Assembly: GCF_021389935.1 (NCBI RefSeq)
Contig: NZ_CP089979.1
Location: 6,162,501 to 6,226,500 of the forward strand
Origin: Fulvivirga ligni
GTDB taxonomy: Bacteria > Bacteroidota > Bacteroidia > Cytophagales > Cyclobacteriaceae
Reading direction: 5' to 3'
Length of the DNA stretch: 64,000 nt
A model generated the notes under the pieces. That model ran no database searches, was not told where the DNA came from, and saw only the letters and a program-made list of their open reading frames with translations. The position numbers were made by a program, and so were the translations under genes. Shown piece by piece: positions 1 to 9,024 of the stretch (positions are counted from its first letter, which is position 1; each line of letters opens with the position of its first letter).

Positions 1-837
1 TTCATGCTCAATCAAAAGATTTATAATTTTCTTCATGAAAAAAGAACAGAAGCTGAAATAGCTAGAGCTGCTTCTATTTCATTTCATAGAATTATTTCTC
101 GTGGTGAGATTCCTTCAAAGCCTGTTTCCCCAAATAAAACGCTTATTATGTTTGTTACGGGGATTCTTGGTCTTGGATTTGGCGTAGCATCTATACTCAT
201 AGTGCATTCCATGAAAGCCAAAGTGAATGACACCATTACCATTGAAAAAAATTCTGATCTTCCTATAGCTATTGAAATACCTAAGTTTATCAAACCATCT
301 ACTATTGAAAGAGGATTTCAACAGCTGGGAATTAAGCTTGAGCTAAAAAGCTTCTTCAGGCCAGGCAATGTAGTATGTGTAAGCTCTTTCACTGATCCTG
401 AGGGCCGTTCCTTTTTCGTAGAGAACCTCACCAAATCACTGCAAAAGAGAGGCTTTAATGTAGCAAAAGTAGATGCTTTTGACACCAATTTTGACCGGGA
501 TGAGCAGCGTTTAGTATTTCAAAATTTGAGTGCCAGCACCATAAAAATCATTGACAACGTATCCGTTGACGAAGATAATTATTCGCTGATGCTAATGTCC
601 GCTGCAGACATCAACCTCTTCATGCTAGACAGTAGAATTACTCCTGCCAAACGCATAGATGAGTTCAACTTATTGCATGACGAATACAAACTCCCAAATA
701 CCTTTTTTGGCCTTAACAGAGCCGATTACAACCCTAGTATCATAAAATTAATTTTCAGAAAAGTCATCCGCTATGGAAGAAAATACGTGGCGCCTTTGAT
801 GAAATATATTAGGAGTAAAAAAGCGGTCCAGGCATGA
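1..837 (+). CDS. Wzz/Wzc-like polysaccharide co-polymerase, C-terminal part (5' end outside window)
   Basis: The frame is open to the window edge, so the first in-window ATG (position 4) is probably internal and the N-terminal part is missing. The visible part begins with the coiled-coil end typical of GumC/Wzz proteins (LHEKRTEAEIARAASIS), then the proline motif SKPVSPNKT and one membrane helix. About 200 cytoplasmic residues follow that resemble a tyrosine-kinase (BY-kinase) domain. The Walker A region reads SSFTDPEGRS, with arginine (codon 406-408) where active kinases have lysine, and the Walker A' region reads AKVDAFD. There is no tyrosine-rich tail. I infer a chain-length/export protein with an inactive kinase domain. 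It overlaps the flippase gene by 4 bases and leads the visible capsule operon. Confidence 0.8.
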   Translation, partial: FMLNQKIYNFLHEKRTEAEIARAASISFHRIISRGEIPSKPVSPNKTLIMFVTGILGLGFGVASILIVHSMKAKVNDTITIEKNSDLPIAIEIPKFIKPSTIERGFQQLGIKLELKSFFRPGNVVCVSSFTDPEGRSFFVENLTKSLQKRGFNVAKVDAFDTNFDRDEQRLVFQNLSASTIKIIDNVSVDEDNYSLMLMSAADINLFMLDSRITPAKRIDEFNLLHDEYKLPNTFFGLNRADYNPSIIKLIFRKVIRYGRKYVAPLMKYIRSKKAVQA

Positions 838-2078
838 TCTCTTTCAGTAAAATATTACGAAATGATAAGCTCATAGTAGTGGCTAACCAAATGACGGTAA
901 GCGGCACTACTTTTTTGACAAATATCATGATAGCCACCATTGCCGGAATCAGTGTTTTTGGAACATTCAGTGCATGGCAAATTTCTCTCCTGCTGGTTTT
1001 AGCCTTTCAAATGGCTGTAATTGGGCAGCCTATGCAAGTCTTTATCGGCAGAAAAGATAAGGAAGAACTCAAATCCTATTCTGCTTCTGTACATTGGCTT
1101 CAAATCATATTTTTAACAAGCGCAGCTTTCATTTTTATTTCATTTTCACTGATCACCCAATATTTTTCAATATCCATAACTCTTAGCTTTTTAGCATATG
1201 GTTTTTTCTATCTTTTTCAAGAGCATTTTAGAAGATACCTGATCGCTAGGGGCCAATTAGTAACCACTTTCATTAGTGATGCCATTTCCAGTGGTGGTCA
1301 ACTTTTAGTACTTGGCTTACTATGGTGGAACAATATTACCCCCACCTTGGAGATTCTGTTTTTAACCATAGGATTAACCACAGTGCCCGCGGTTCTATTT
1401 ATTATCATCAAAGAGAGAAATGTTTTTAAGCAAAAGTTTTATCTGACCAAGTATATCAAGGAGCACTGGCAAAATGCACGATGGCTGGTACCAACTGCCC
1501 TTATCCAATGGGGTGCTTCCAATTATTTGCTTGCCGCCTCTGCCGTTATTGCCGGCAGTACCGTTTTGGGGGTATTAAGATTGGCTCAAACAGCCATGGG
1601 AATATTCAACATAGCCATTCAAGGTTTGGAGAACTATTTACTTCCCTACATGAGCAAACTAATAACTGGCGGTACCGATAGTGCGCTGGACTTCACTTTC
1701 CGTATGATTAAGAAAATATCATTATTAACAGCACCAATTTTAATTTTGGCAGCCTTGATGGCCGAACCCATTCTTGAGCTGGTCAATACTGAATACACTC
1801 AGTATGCATCTCTGTTAAGGTGGTGCTGTTTGCTTTACATCATTATATTATCCTCTTTCCCTGTAAAATTATTCATTAGGGTTTTAGGCGATTCAAGACA
1901 TTATTTTATTGGTTATGCCATTAGTTTGGCCGTATCTGTACTGACTGCTCAATGGCTTATTTCCCACTGGGAGGCAGTAGGCGTGGTGATGGGTTGGTTG
2001 CTCAGTCAACTTCTTATCAATGTGTATTGGACAATTATTATCACAAAAACGAAACAATTAAGTTGGACACTAAAGTAA
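834..2078 (+). CDS. Wzx-like polysaccharide flippase (oligosaccharide exporter)
   Basis: This 414-residue protein is hydrophobic throughout, with about 12 predicted membrane helices. Its length is normal for the MATE/MOP-type polysaccharide exporters (PST/Wzx) that flip undecaprenyl-linked repeat units across the inner membrane. The start ATG overlaps the stop of the preceding co-polymerase (ATGA), indicating translational coupling. Family assignment rests on topology, length and position between a Wzz-like gene and glycosyltransferases; Wzx proteins have little sequence conservation, so the repeat-unit structure cannot be inferred. Confidence 0.82.
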   Translation: MISFSKILRNDKLIVVANQMTVSGTTFLTNIMIATIAGISVFGTFSAWQISLLLVLAFQMAVIGQPMQVFIGRKDKEELKSYSASVHWLQIIFLTSAAFIFISFSLITQYFSISITLSFLAYGFFYLFQEHFRRYLIARGQLVTTFISDAISSGGQLLVLGLLWWNNITPTLEILFLTIGLTTVPAVLFIIIKERNVFKQKFYLTKYIKEHWQNARWLVPTALIQWGASNYLLAASAVIAGSTVLGVLRLAQTAMGIFNIAIQGLENYLLPYMSKLITGGTDSALDFTFRMIKKISLLTAPILILAALMAEPILELVNTEYTQYASLLRWCCLLYIIILSSFPVKLFIRVLGDSRHYFIGYAISLAVSVLTAQWLISHWEAVGVVMGWLLSQLLINVYWTIIITKTKQLSWTLK

Positions 2079-3193
2079 TTCACATAGTATTAGGGAAAGC
2101 GAACCCCGCGAGAATGAATGGGGTGAACAAAGTTGTTCATGAGCTTGCAACCCATCAGGCCATGGCCGGCTGGAATGTAGAAGTTTGGGGTATAACCAAA
2201 GACATCAATAGTGAGACTCCAGACCGTGAGTATACGCTCAGGTTATTTCAGGCATATAGAAATCTCTATAAGGTTGATGAGAAGATTATAGAAGCTCTAA
2301 AAAAGGAAGACGCTCAACACACAACCATACATTTGCACGGAGGTTTTATTCCCACATTTTACACACTGGCAAAACATTTAGTAAGCATCTCTCTACCATA
2401 TGTGTTCACACCTCATGGTAGTTATAATCAGATAGCTTTAAGAAGAAGCTTTTACCTAAAGAAAATATACCTTAAAATTTTCGAAAAGGATTTGGCCAAT
2501 AATGCCCAGTATGTGCACTGTCTAGGAAAGAGCGAGGTGATAGGTACAAAAAAACTCTTCAAGAGAGCTAAGACATATCTTATGCCTTATGGATTTAAAT
2601 TAACTGAAGAGGCATACCGAACTCCTCCTATGAATGAAAAATTTATAGTAGGATTCTGCGGCAGAATAGATACTTACACTAAAGGTTTAGATGCTCTCAC
2701 AGAAGGCTTCCTAAAGTTTGCCAATGTAAACCCTAACTCAGAATTATGGATCATTGGAGATGGTGGTGATTTACAATCTTTAAAAAGGGAAATAGCACCA
2801 TTTAGTAATGGAAAAATAATTTTTTGGGGCAGTAAATACGGTCAGGAAAAATTAGACCTCTTAAGTAAGATTAACGTCTTTGCTCACCCATCACGAAACG
2901 AAGGTCTTCCTACTGCAGTACTAGAAGCTGCGTCTCTTGGTAAGCCTACCATAATTACAGAAGCCACAAATCTGGGAGATGCTGTTTGCTCTTATAAATG
3001 TGGCTATGTAATGCAAAAAACTAAAGGCAAAGAGCTTTATGAGGGCCTCATGTATATGAAAAACAGAATAGAGGAAGACCCTAAAGCCATGACTGAGGAA
3101 GCCATTAAAATGGTATCTGAGGCTTTCGATTGGTTTAATCTTTTGGATGGATATGCTAAAATGTATGCAATAACTCATGCAGAAGCAGCTTGA
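2063..3193 (+). CDS. Glycosyltransferase family 4 (GT-B fold)
   Basis: The N-terminus has the GT-B pattern KVIHIVLGKANPARMNGVNK. The C-terminal nucleotide-sugar half carries FVGFCGRIDTYTKGLDAL, then the EX7E-type segment PSRNEGLPTAVLEAASLGKP, typical of retaining GT4 enzymes. The reading frame is open from an ATG at 1952, but residues before position 2063 are simply the flippase C-terminus in another frame. I prefer the TTG at 2063, which keeps the first beta strand intact and overlaps the flippase stop by 16 bases. Donor and acceptor sugars cannot be read. It should act at the cytoplasmic membrane face during repeat-unit assembly. Confidence 0.85.
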   Translation: MDTKVIHIVLGKANPARMNGVNKVVHELATHQAMAGWNVEVWGITKDINSETPDREYTLRLFQAYRNLYKVDEKIIEALKKEDAQHTTIHLHGGFIPTFYTLAKHLVSISLPYVFTPHGSYNQIALRRSFYLKKIYLKIFEKDLANNAQYVHCLGKSEVIGTKKLFKRAKTYLMPYGFKLTEEAYRTPPMNEKFIVGFCGRIDTYTKGLDALTEGFLKFANVNPNSELWIIGDGGDLQSLKREIAPFSNGKIIFWGSKYGQEKLDLLSKINVFAHPSRNEGLPTAVLEAASLGKPTIITEATNLGDAVCSYKCGYVMQKTKGKELYEGLMYMKNRIEEDPKAMTEEAIKMVSEAFDWFNLLDGYAKMYAITHAEAA

Positions 3194-4460
3194 CATAGAG
3201 CAGTTCTCAAAAAAAATCTATCTCATACTGACCATAATTATGGCCATAAAGATAGCCGGTTTCTTCACTTGGAGTGAGAATGTGGCTATCACCAGGGTTT
3301 TTAAGGTCTTTAGTAGGATAGCTATGACTATAGCTGCCTATTATGTTTTCAAATACATCATTAAAAAAGGAGCCGTAGACTCATATAAGTGGGATAACGT
3401 TTTTGCTCCTCTGTTATACGGCGGATATTTATTGCTTGGTTTCACCTCATTTATGTGGTCCACCAAGCCCAGCCACAGTTCTCTACAGTGGTTCATGGAT
3501 CTTGAAAGCTTCGTTTTTTGCTATTATTTCATGAAGAGCTTTGAGCTACTTGATATATTTTTCCCAAAGGCCAATGTTAAATTCTATCATATTTTGGCCA
3601 ACGCTTCTTTCCTTATCATCCTCATTTTCATTATTGGATTGATGATAGCTCCCGATGAGTTTTACCGCATGACTCACGGAGGTGAAGAAGCAAGATTGGG
3701 AGGTTATATGATGAACCCCAACGAACTTGGAATGCTCTGCGTAGTAAGCATTTGCTGTTACATATTCAATTTATATCGAAACCACAGAAAAGTATGGACC
3801 ATCATCAAAATTTTATTGGTTCTATACGCTCTGATATTAACTGGTTCAAGATCTTCCATGATTGGCTTTCTGCTGGTAGTGTTCTTCCATATTCGCCAAT
3901 CTGATAATATCAAGTTAAAGCTTGCCATTAATGTAGGTGCCGTATTCTCCATACCAGTAATTGTCCAAACCATTTTCATTAAGCAAGGTGATGTTGAGGA
4001 GGTTCTTAGTATGACGGGTCGCTTGCCTTTCTGGACCGCTCTCTTAAACGAAGGCCTTCCTCGCGAGCCCTGGTTTGGTTTCGGCTTTATGCGTATTGCC
4101 TACAAAGATTATTTTAAAGGCGTTCATACCTATGCCGGACAAATGACTCATAACACCTTCATACAAGTAGTTATGAATTTGGGTTTTGTAGGTTTCGGGC
4201 TGGTTCTATTACAAATGATTGCCACCATTAGGGGCTTTTTAAATGTAGATGACAAGGAGAAAAAATTAATGCTTTTAGGCGTCCTCATTCCTATAATCAT
4301 TAATTCATTCACTGAGTTTGGCATATTTGGAGAAACAAATTATGGCATCCTATTCTACCAGCTACTAATATTTGGAATATCTTTTCGCTATCACCCTATT
4401 CTTTCCCGCTCTGAAAGATTATTTCTGAGGCGCCGGAGGCCTGACTTTGTTATTCCATAA
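3177..4460 (+). CDS. O-antigen polymerase/ligase-like membrane protein (Wzy/WaaL family)
   Basis: This 427-residue protein has 10 or more membrane helices and one large periplasmic loop. The segments LGGYMMNPNELGMLCVVSI, LTGSRSSMIGFLLVVFF and WFGFGFMRIAYKDY, with a histidine-containing loop (GQMTHNTFIQVVMNLGF), match the Wzy_C/O-antigen ligase pattern, including the conserved arginine of GSRSS and histidine of THN. It overlaps the preceding glycosyltransferase by 17 bases. With the Wzx and Wzz-like genes beside it, the best reading is the polymerase of a Wzy-dependent capsule/EPS pathway; a ligase role is the alternative. Confidence 0.85.
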   Translation: MQKQLDIEQFSKKIYLILTIIMAIKIAGFFTWSENVAITRVFKVFSRIAMTIAAYYVFKYIIKKGAVDSYKWDNVFAPLLYGGYLLLGFTSFMWSTKPSHSSLQWFMDLESFVFCYYFMKSFELLDIFFPKANVKFYHILANASFLIILIFIIGLMIAPDEFYRMTHGGEEARLGGYMMNPNELGMLCVVSICCYIFNLYRNHRKVWTIIKILLVLYALILTGSRSSMIGFLLVVFFHIRQSDNIKLKLAINVGAVFSIPVIVQTIFIKQGDVEEVLSMTGRLPFWTALLNEGLPREPWFGFGFMRIAYKDYFKGVHTYAGQMTHNTFIQVVMNLGFVGFGLVLLQMIATIRGFLNVDDKEKKLMLLGVLIPIIINSFTEFGIFGETNYGILFYQLLIFGISFRYHPILSRSERLFLRRRRPDFVIP

Positions 4461-4578
4461 GATGGAAACCAGTTCCTATCAAAGGAAATTTAAATACATC
4501 GGCAGGCTCACAATTATCTAAATTTCAACCACTTACAGCAAAATCAAACAATGGCATCTCATTAGATAGTCCATTGGT

Positions 4579-7044
4579 ATGAAAAACCGACGCTTAAACA
4601 TAGATGATTATAAGATTGTAGAGCAAGTATTTGCCTCTTTCGCAATCCGCTTAGCAATAGAGCCTAAGGCCAATCATAAATCAGAGTCTTTCAATGTATT
4701 CAAAAATCCTGATGGATCGGTGAGGTGGTTATGGCCATCAAATGCCAGGGAGGCTAATTTCTTACAATTTTACAGCGTCAATACCTGGAAAGCATACCTA
4801 TTTACTATGCTCGTAAAGCTGGTGTTCTTCTTCAAAATTCAAAGGTTAATATTTCAGCGCGTAGAACTATTCATTCATTCAAATGACATAGTGGATTGGG
4901 GAATGATGAAGTTTAATCAGTTTACCGTTTTCACTGGAACTCCGGGGAAATACAGAAAAGCAGTTTGCTTCCATTATGAAAAGGAGAAACCTGTATTCAG
5001 CAAAGTAGCACTTACAGGAGCTTCATTAGTAGCATTAGCAAAAGAATACAAGGGTTTGCTTACCTGGAAAAAAAGAATAGATGGAATAAATATTCCTGAA
5101 ATTCTCGATTATTCTAACCCTTCAAAGATCACTATATCATCGATAAAATCCGAGGAAACTAAAAAGATAGAAGCTTACAGTCAGGACCTTCTTAATTATC
5201 AATTGAAATTAAGTGAAACCACCGAAAAAGCGTTATATCTTAATAATTCTACCTACTATTTTGATATACAAAAACTAATTCCAGAACTCCATTATCTGGA
5301 TCAATCCAAATTCCCCCATGGCTTAAAGAATAAGCTCATTAATACATTTGAGAGACTTGATACATCTCAGAAATTTCAATTTACTTATAGCCATGGTGAC
5401 TTTACGCCTTGGAACAGCTACATCAATAATGATCAGTTTTATTTGTATGATTTTGAATTCAGCAAAACTGAAGCGCCCTTATACTATGACATCATACATT
5501 TCCACTTTCAAAAAGAAATCTTAGTTAATCATAATTTCAATGGCTTTAGTATCTGCACAAAAATTGCTGATTTTCTTAATGAGGAGCCTAGAGATGTGGT
5601 ATATAAATACATTGAGTTATACCTGCTATATCAAGTTTCTTATTCACTACTCATGTATCAGGAGCAGGAAGTATGGCACACTCAGATTACGTGGCTTTTA
5701 AAAGCCTGGGATGATGCCTTAACAGAAGTAGGACCTCAGCACCAGGACATAAGACAAGCTCTTGTCTCTGATGTATTGGACAGAATATTTTACACAAAGC
5801 ATAGCCTATTAAAATCAATAGATGAAAATCCGTATGAATTAAACATCAAGTCTGATTTAGACATTTTGATAGATAAAAAACAAGCAAATGGTATTGTTGA
5901 ATACTTCAAAACTCACCCATTTGTAGAAAGCACTAATATCAGGAAAAAGTCATTTATGACTTCTATTGATTGCTTCACCATTAATGGCGGCTTTCTATCA
6001 ATTGATCTATTATTTGAACTGAAACGCAAGGAACTGATCCTGGCAAGCAGCAAAAACATTCTGGAGAATTCCAGAAAAACATCTTACGGAATTCATGTTC
6101 CTGACATAGTTAATGATTTCAAGTATATTTTTAATTTCTATATCTTAAATGGAACAGACGTACCAGAAAAATATATAACATATTTCAAGAACCAGAGAAT
6201 GGATGATAAGAGTAAAATCATCATTGAGGTTTTGGAGAGGTATAAATTAACTACTAGTAAATTTGAGGATCTTTTCACCTATTCGGAGGAAACTAGGAAT
6301 AGTGTTCTAAAAAACCTTCATAGGATTTACTTCAACCGAAGCATTCATCGGGTTGGCAATAAAGTGACATATTTCACTGATACGATTCGTCAATTTTTCA
6401 ATAGATCAGGCATTGTTATAACCTTTAGTGGTGTAGATGGCGCTGGTAAGTCTACCGTAATTGATCATGTGAAATATAATCTTGAAAAAGTATATCGTAA
6501 AAATGTGGTGGTTTTGAGACATCGACCAAGCATTTTACCTATTCTGAGTGCCTGGAGATATGGTAAAGCCAAGGCAGAAGCCATTTCCGTAGCCAAACTA
6601 CCCCGACAAGGTGACAATAGCAATAAATTATCATCCTTTGCCCGATTCCTATATTACTACATGGATTACATTGTAGGGCAGTGGGTAATTTACTTCAAAT
6701 ATCTAAGAAGGGGCTACATAGTATTGTATGACCGCTACTACTATGACTTTATAAATGATGCCAGGAGATCAAACATTCAGCTTCCTGAATCCATTGTGAA
6801 ATCCTTGTACACATTCGTATCGAAGCCTCATTACAATTTCTTCTTATACGCTGATGCTGAAGTAATTACAAACAGAAAGAAAGAATTATCAAAACCTGTT
6901 ATCGAAGAACTCACTCATAAATATTTAAACCTATTTAACCAGCTGTCTAGTAAATATAGAAGATCAGAGTTCCGAGCGATGGAAAACATACAGCTGGAGT
7001 CTACACTAAGCGGTATTATGAACACCATTAAAACCAAATTGTGA
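4579..7044 (+). CDS. APH-like kinase / nucleotidyltransferase-like / thymidylate-kinase-like fusion protein
   Basis: This 821-residue protein combines three phosphotransfer-like folds. Residues about 100-400 resemble an aminoglycoside/choline phosphotransferase (APH): the catalytic loop has H272, D274 and N279 (SHGDFTPWN) and a metal-binding D291 (YDFEFS). Residues about 410-520 look like a nucleotidyltransferase core, with the pair D426/D428 (SDLDILID) and a third aspartate D476 (LSIDLLFE). Residues 610-821 are a P-loop kinase like thymidylate kinase: GVDGAGKST (K624) and YDRYYYDF (D718). It lies inside the polysaccharide operon after a 118-base gap. The natural substrate is unknown; I infer activation or transfer of a phosphorylated polysaccharide substituent. 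The middle-domain call is the least certain. Confidence 0.68.
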   Translation: MKNRRLNIDDYKIVEQVFASFAIRLAIEPKANHKSESFNVFKNPDGSVRWLWPSNAREANFLQFYSVNTWKAYLFTMLVKLVFFFKIQRLIFQRVELFIHSNDIVDWGMMKFNQFTVFTGTPGKYRKAVCFHYEKEKPVFSKVALTGASLVALAKEYKGLLTWKKRIDGINIPEILDYSNPSKITISSIKSEETKKIEAYSQDLLNYQLKLSETTEKALYLNNSTYYFDIQKLIPELHYLDQSKFPHGLKNKLINTFERLDTSQKFQFTYSHGDFTPWNSYINNDQFYLYDFEFSKTEAPLYYDIIHFHFQKEILVNHNFNGFSICTKIADFLNEEPRDVVYKYIELYLLYQVSYSLLMYQEQEVWHTQITWLLKAWDDALTEVGPQHQDIRQALVSDVLDRIFYTKHSLLKSIDENPYELNIKSDLDILIDKKQANGIVEYFKTHPFVESTNIRKKSFMTSIDCFTINGGFLSIDLLFELKRKELILASSKNILENSRKTSYGIHVPDIVNDFKYIFNFYILNGTDVPEKYITYFKNQRMDDKSKIIIEVLERYKLTTSKFEDLFTYSEETRNSVLKNLHRIYFNRSIHRVGNKVTYFTDTIRQFFNRSGIVITFSGVDGAGKSTVIDHVKYNLEKVYRKNVVVLRHRPSILPILSAWRYGKAKAEAISVAKLPRQGDNSNKLSSFARFLYYYMDYIVGQWVIYFKYLRRGYIVLYDRYYYDFINDARRSNIQLPESIVKSLYTFVSKPHYNFFLYADAEVITNRKKELSKPVIEELTHKYLNLFNQLSSKYRRSEFRAMENIQLESTLSGIMNTIKTKL

Positions 7045-7757
7045 TGATCAGATTAGTTGAAAAAATTATACAGCAACGCAACCCACTTTTCAAGCTTAAT
7101 GAAAGTTTAGATGGCCGAGTTTTATTGGCCTTTATATATCAAACTATCAAATCGCTAGTGAGGGGAATGAAACTATTGATATATCTAAAAGCACCTAAAG
7201 GGGCTATGCTAGGAAAAGGAGTACGCTTGAAATTTTCTAATAAGATCAAATTTGGGAAATACTTAAAATTAGGAGACCATGTTGAACTTAACGGACTATC
7301 AGTGAGAGGTTTGTGTTTAGGCAACAACGTTAGCATTGGTTCTTTTAGCCGTGTGGTTGTATCCACCACTCTGCAAAATCCTGGTAGTCACATTTCCATC
7401 TGTGATAATGTAGGCATCGGCGAATATGCCTATTTAGGTGGAGCAGGTGGGCTCACTATTGAAAATAATTGCATTGTAGGCCAATACTTCAGCTGCCACC
7501 CAGAAAATCATAATTATCAAAGTTTAGATGATCTCATTAAAAATCAGGGGGTAAGTAGAAAGGGAATTTACATCGAAAAAGACTGCTGGATCGGCAGTAA
7601 GGTAACCATTCTTGATGGTGTTGAAATTGGCTATGGTAGTGTGATTGCGGCAGGATCTGTTGTCACCAAATCATTTCCTCCGCTCTCAATAATTGGCGGA
7701 GTACCCGCTAAATTGATTAAAAAGAGAGGACCAGAAGATAAACTAAACGCAGCCTAA
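7044..7757 (+). CDS. Left-handed beta-helix acyltransferase (WcaF/CysE-like, capsule O-acetyltransferase)
   Basis: Hexapeptide repeats (for example LGNNVSIGSFSRVV, CDNVGIGEYAYLGG and IEKDCWIGSKVTILDGVEIG) form a left-handed parallel beta-helix, followed by the classical end GSVVTKSFPPLSIIGG and VPAKLIKKR. This is the xenobiotic/serine-type acetyltransferase family, which uses acetyl-CoA to O-acetylate sugars. The histidine within FSCHPENHNYQ is a candidate catalytic base. The ATG at 7044 overlaps the previous stop (TGATG); a GTG at 7041 would add one residue. It very likely decorates the capsule repeat unit. Confidence 0.88.
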   Translation: MIRLVEKIIQQRNPLFKLNESLDGRVLLAFIYQTIKSLVRGMKLLIYLKAPKGAMLGKGVRLKFSNKIKFGKYLKLGDHVELNGLSVRGLCLGNNVSIGSFSRVVVSTTLQNPGSHISICDNVGIGEYAYLGGAGGLTIENNCIVGQYFSCHPENHNYQSLDDLIKNQGVSRKGIYIEKDCWIGSKVTILDGVEIGYGSVIAAGSVVTKSFPPLSIIGGVPAKLIKKRGPEDKLNAA

Positions 7758-7758
7758 T

Positions 7759-9024
7759 ATGAAAACAATACTTGTTACCGCATATGCTGTAAACCCGTAT
7801 AAAGGATCTGAAGATGGCATGGGCTGGAATGGCATTCTACAAATAGCCAAAAATCAGGCAGTAATCGCTGTTACCAGGGAAAACAATCGCCCGGCTGTTG
7901 ACCAATACTTCAGTGAGCATCCAGAATTAGAGGAAACACATCAACCCATTACTTTTCTGTATTATGATTTACCGAAATGGACCAGATGGTGGAAAAAGGG
8001 ACCTCTCTTGTCTATGATTTACTTTTACATGTGGCAATTAGGGCTTCCATTTTTCATCAAAAAACAAGGTATGAAATTTGATGTGGCTCACAATTTTAAT
8101 TTTCATAATGACTGGACCCCATCTTTCCTGTGGCTGCTTGGCAAACCTTTAGTTTGGGGGCCAATTGGCCATCACCCACTTGTGCCTAAACAGCACCTTA
8201 TGCAACATGGAATTTCAGCTTTTTTAAAAGATAGGGCACTTTGGCTGATGAAGAACGTATTTTGGCACTTAGATCCATTCTTATGGATTACAAAAATAAA
8301 AGCTAAAAAAATCATTTGTATGAATAGCTCGGTGGCTACTAAGCTAAATTTATCCAAAGATAAATACATCATTATTCCATCAGTGGCTGTAGAACGGCCT
8401 AAAATGGACATCACTCACAAAAAAAAGGAGAAGTTTACGGTGATGATCGCCGCAAGGATGGTCCCTCTTAAAGGATTTGATATGGCTATTCATGCTTTTG
8501 CGTCCTTTCTAAATACGTTAGAAGATTCGGAGAAAAGCAAAACCGAGCTTTTACTCATAGGTAGTGGCCCTCTCAACGCAAAATTACAACAGCAGGTAAG
8601 TAATCTGGGCATAGAAGCATATTGTCAGTTTATACCATGGATTGAAAGAGTAGATTTATTAAATAAATACAATGATGCCTCAGCCTTTCTTTTCCCTTCA
8701 CACGAAGGAGCCGGTATGGTAGTCGCTGAGGCTCTATCTTATGGGGTGCCTGTAATCTGTTATGATAATTATGGACCGGGAGAACTGGTTCCTCCATTTT
8801 CTCAATTAAAGGTACCTCTCTGCAATTACAATGATGAGATAGAGATTTTTAAAAATAAGTTATTAGACTTATTTTCTTCCATATCTCTTCAGAAACACGA
8901 GAGCATTCTGGCTCAGGAGCATTTTAATCATTGGCTGCACTGGGATATAAGAGGAGAGCAATATAAAACCATCTATAACGAGTTATTCAATTATGAGCAG
9001 AATATACGCCATTCATTTGCTTAA
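7759..9024 (+). CDS. Glycosyltransferase family 4 (GT-B fold)
   Basis: The 421-residue protein starts with a typical GT-B strand (MKTILVTAYAVNPYKGSEDG). The region LVWGPIGHHPLVP is common in Bacteroidota GT4 proteins. The C-terminal half has the donor-binding signature FTVMIAARMVPLKGFDMAI and the EX7E motif PSHEGAGMVVAEALSYGVP. It is 1 base downstream of the acyltransferase gene and its 3' end overlaps the next glycosyltransferase by 32 bases, so it belongs to the same transcript. Donor and linkage cannot be predicted. Confidence 0.88.
   Translation: MKTILVTAYAVNPYKGSEDGMGWNGILQIAKNQAVIAVTRENNRPAVDQYFSEHPELEETHQPITFLYYDLPKWTRWWKKGPLLSMIYFYMWQLGLPFFIKKQGMKFDVAHNFNFHNDWTPSFLWLLGKPLVWGPIGHHPLVPKQHLMQHGISAFLKDRALWLMKNVFWHLDPFLWITKIKAKKIICMNSSVATKLNLSKDKYIIIPSVAVERPKMDITHKKKEKFTVMIAARMVPLKGFDMAIHAFASFLNTLEDSEKSKTELLLIGSGPLNAKLQQQVSNLGIEAYCQFIPWIERVDLLNKYNDASAFLFPSHEGAGMVVAEALSYGVPVICYDNYGPGELVPPFSQLKVPLCNYNDEIEIFKNKLLDLFSSISLQKHESILAQEHFNHWLHWDIRGEQYKTIYNELFNYEQNIRHSFA

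Noticed and set aside
1952-2062. N-terminal extension of the glycosyltransferase gene from an ATG at 1952
   Set aside because: These codons are the flippase C-terminal coding region in another frame and do not look like a GT N-terminus.
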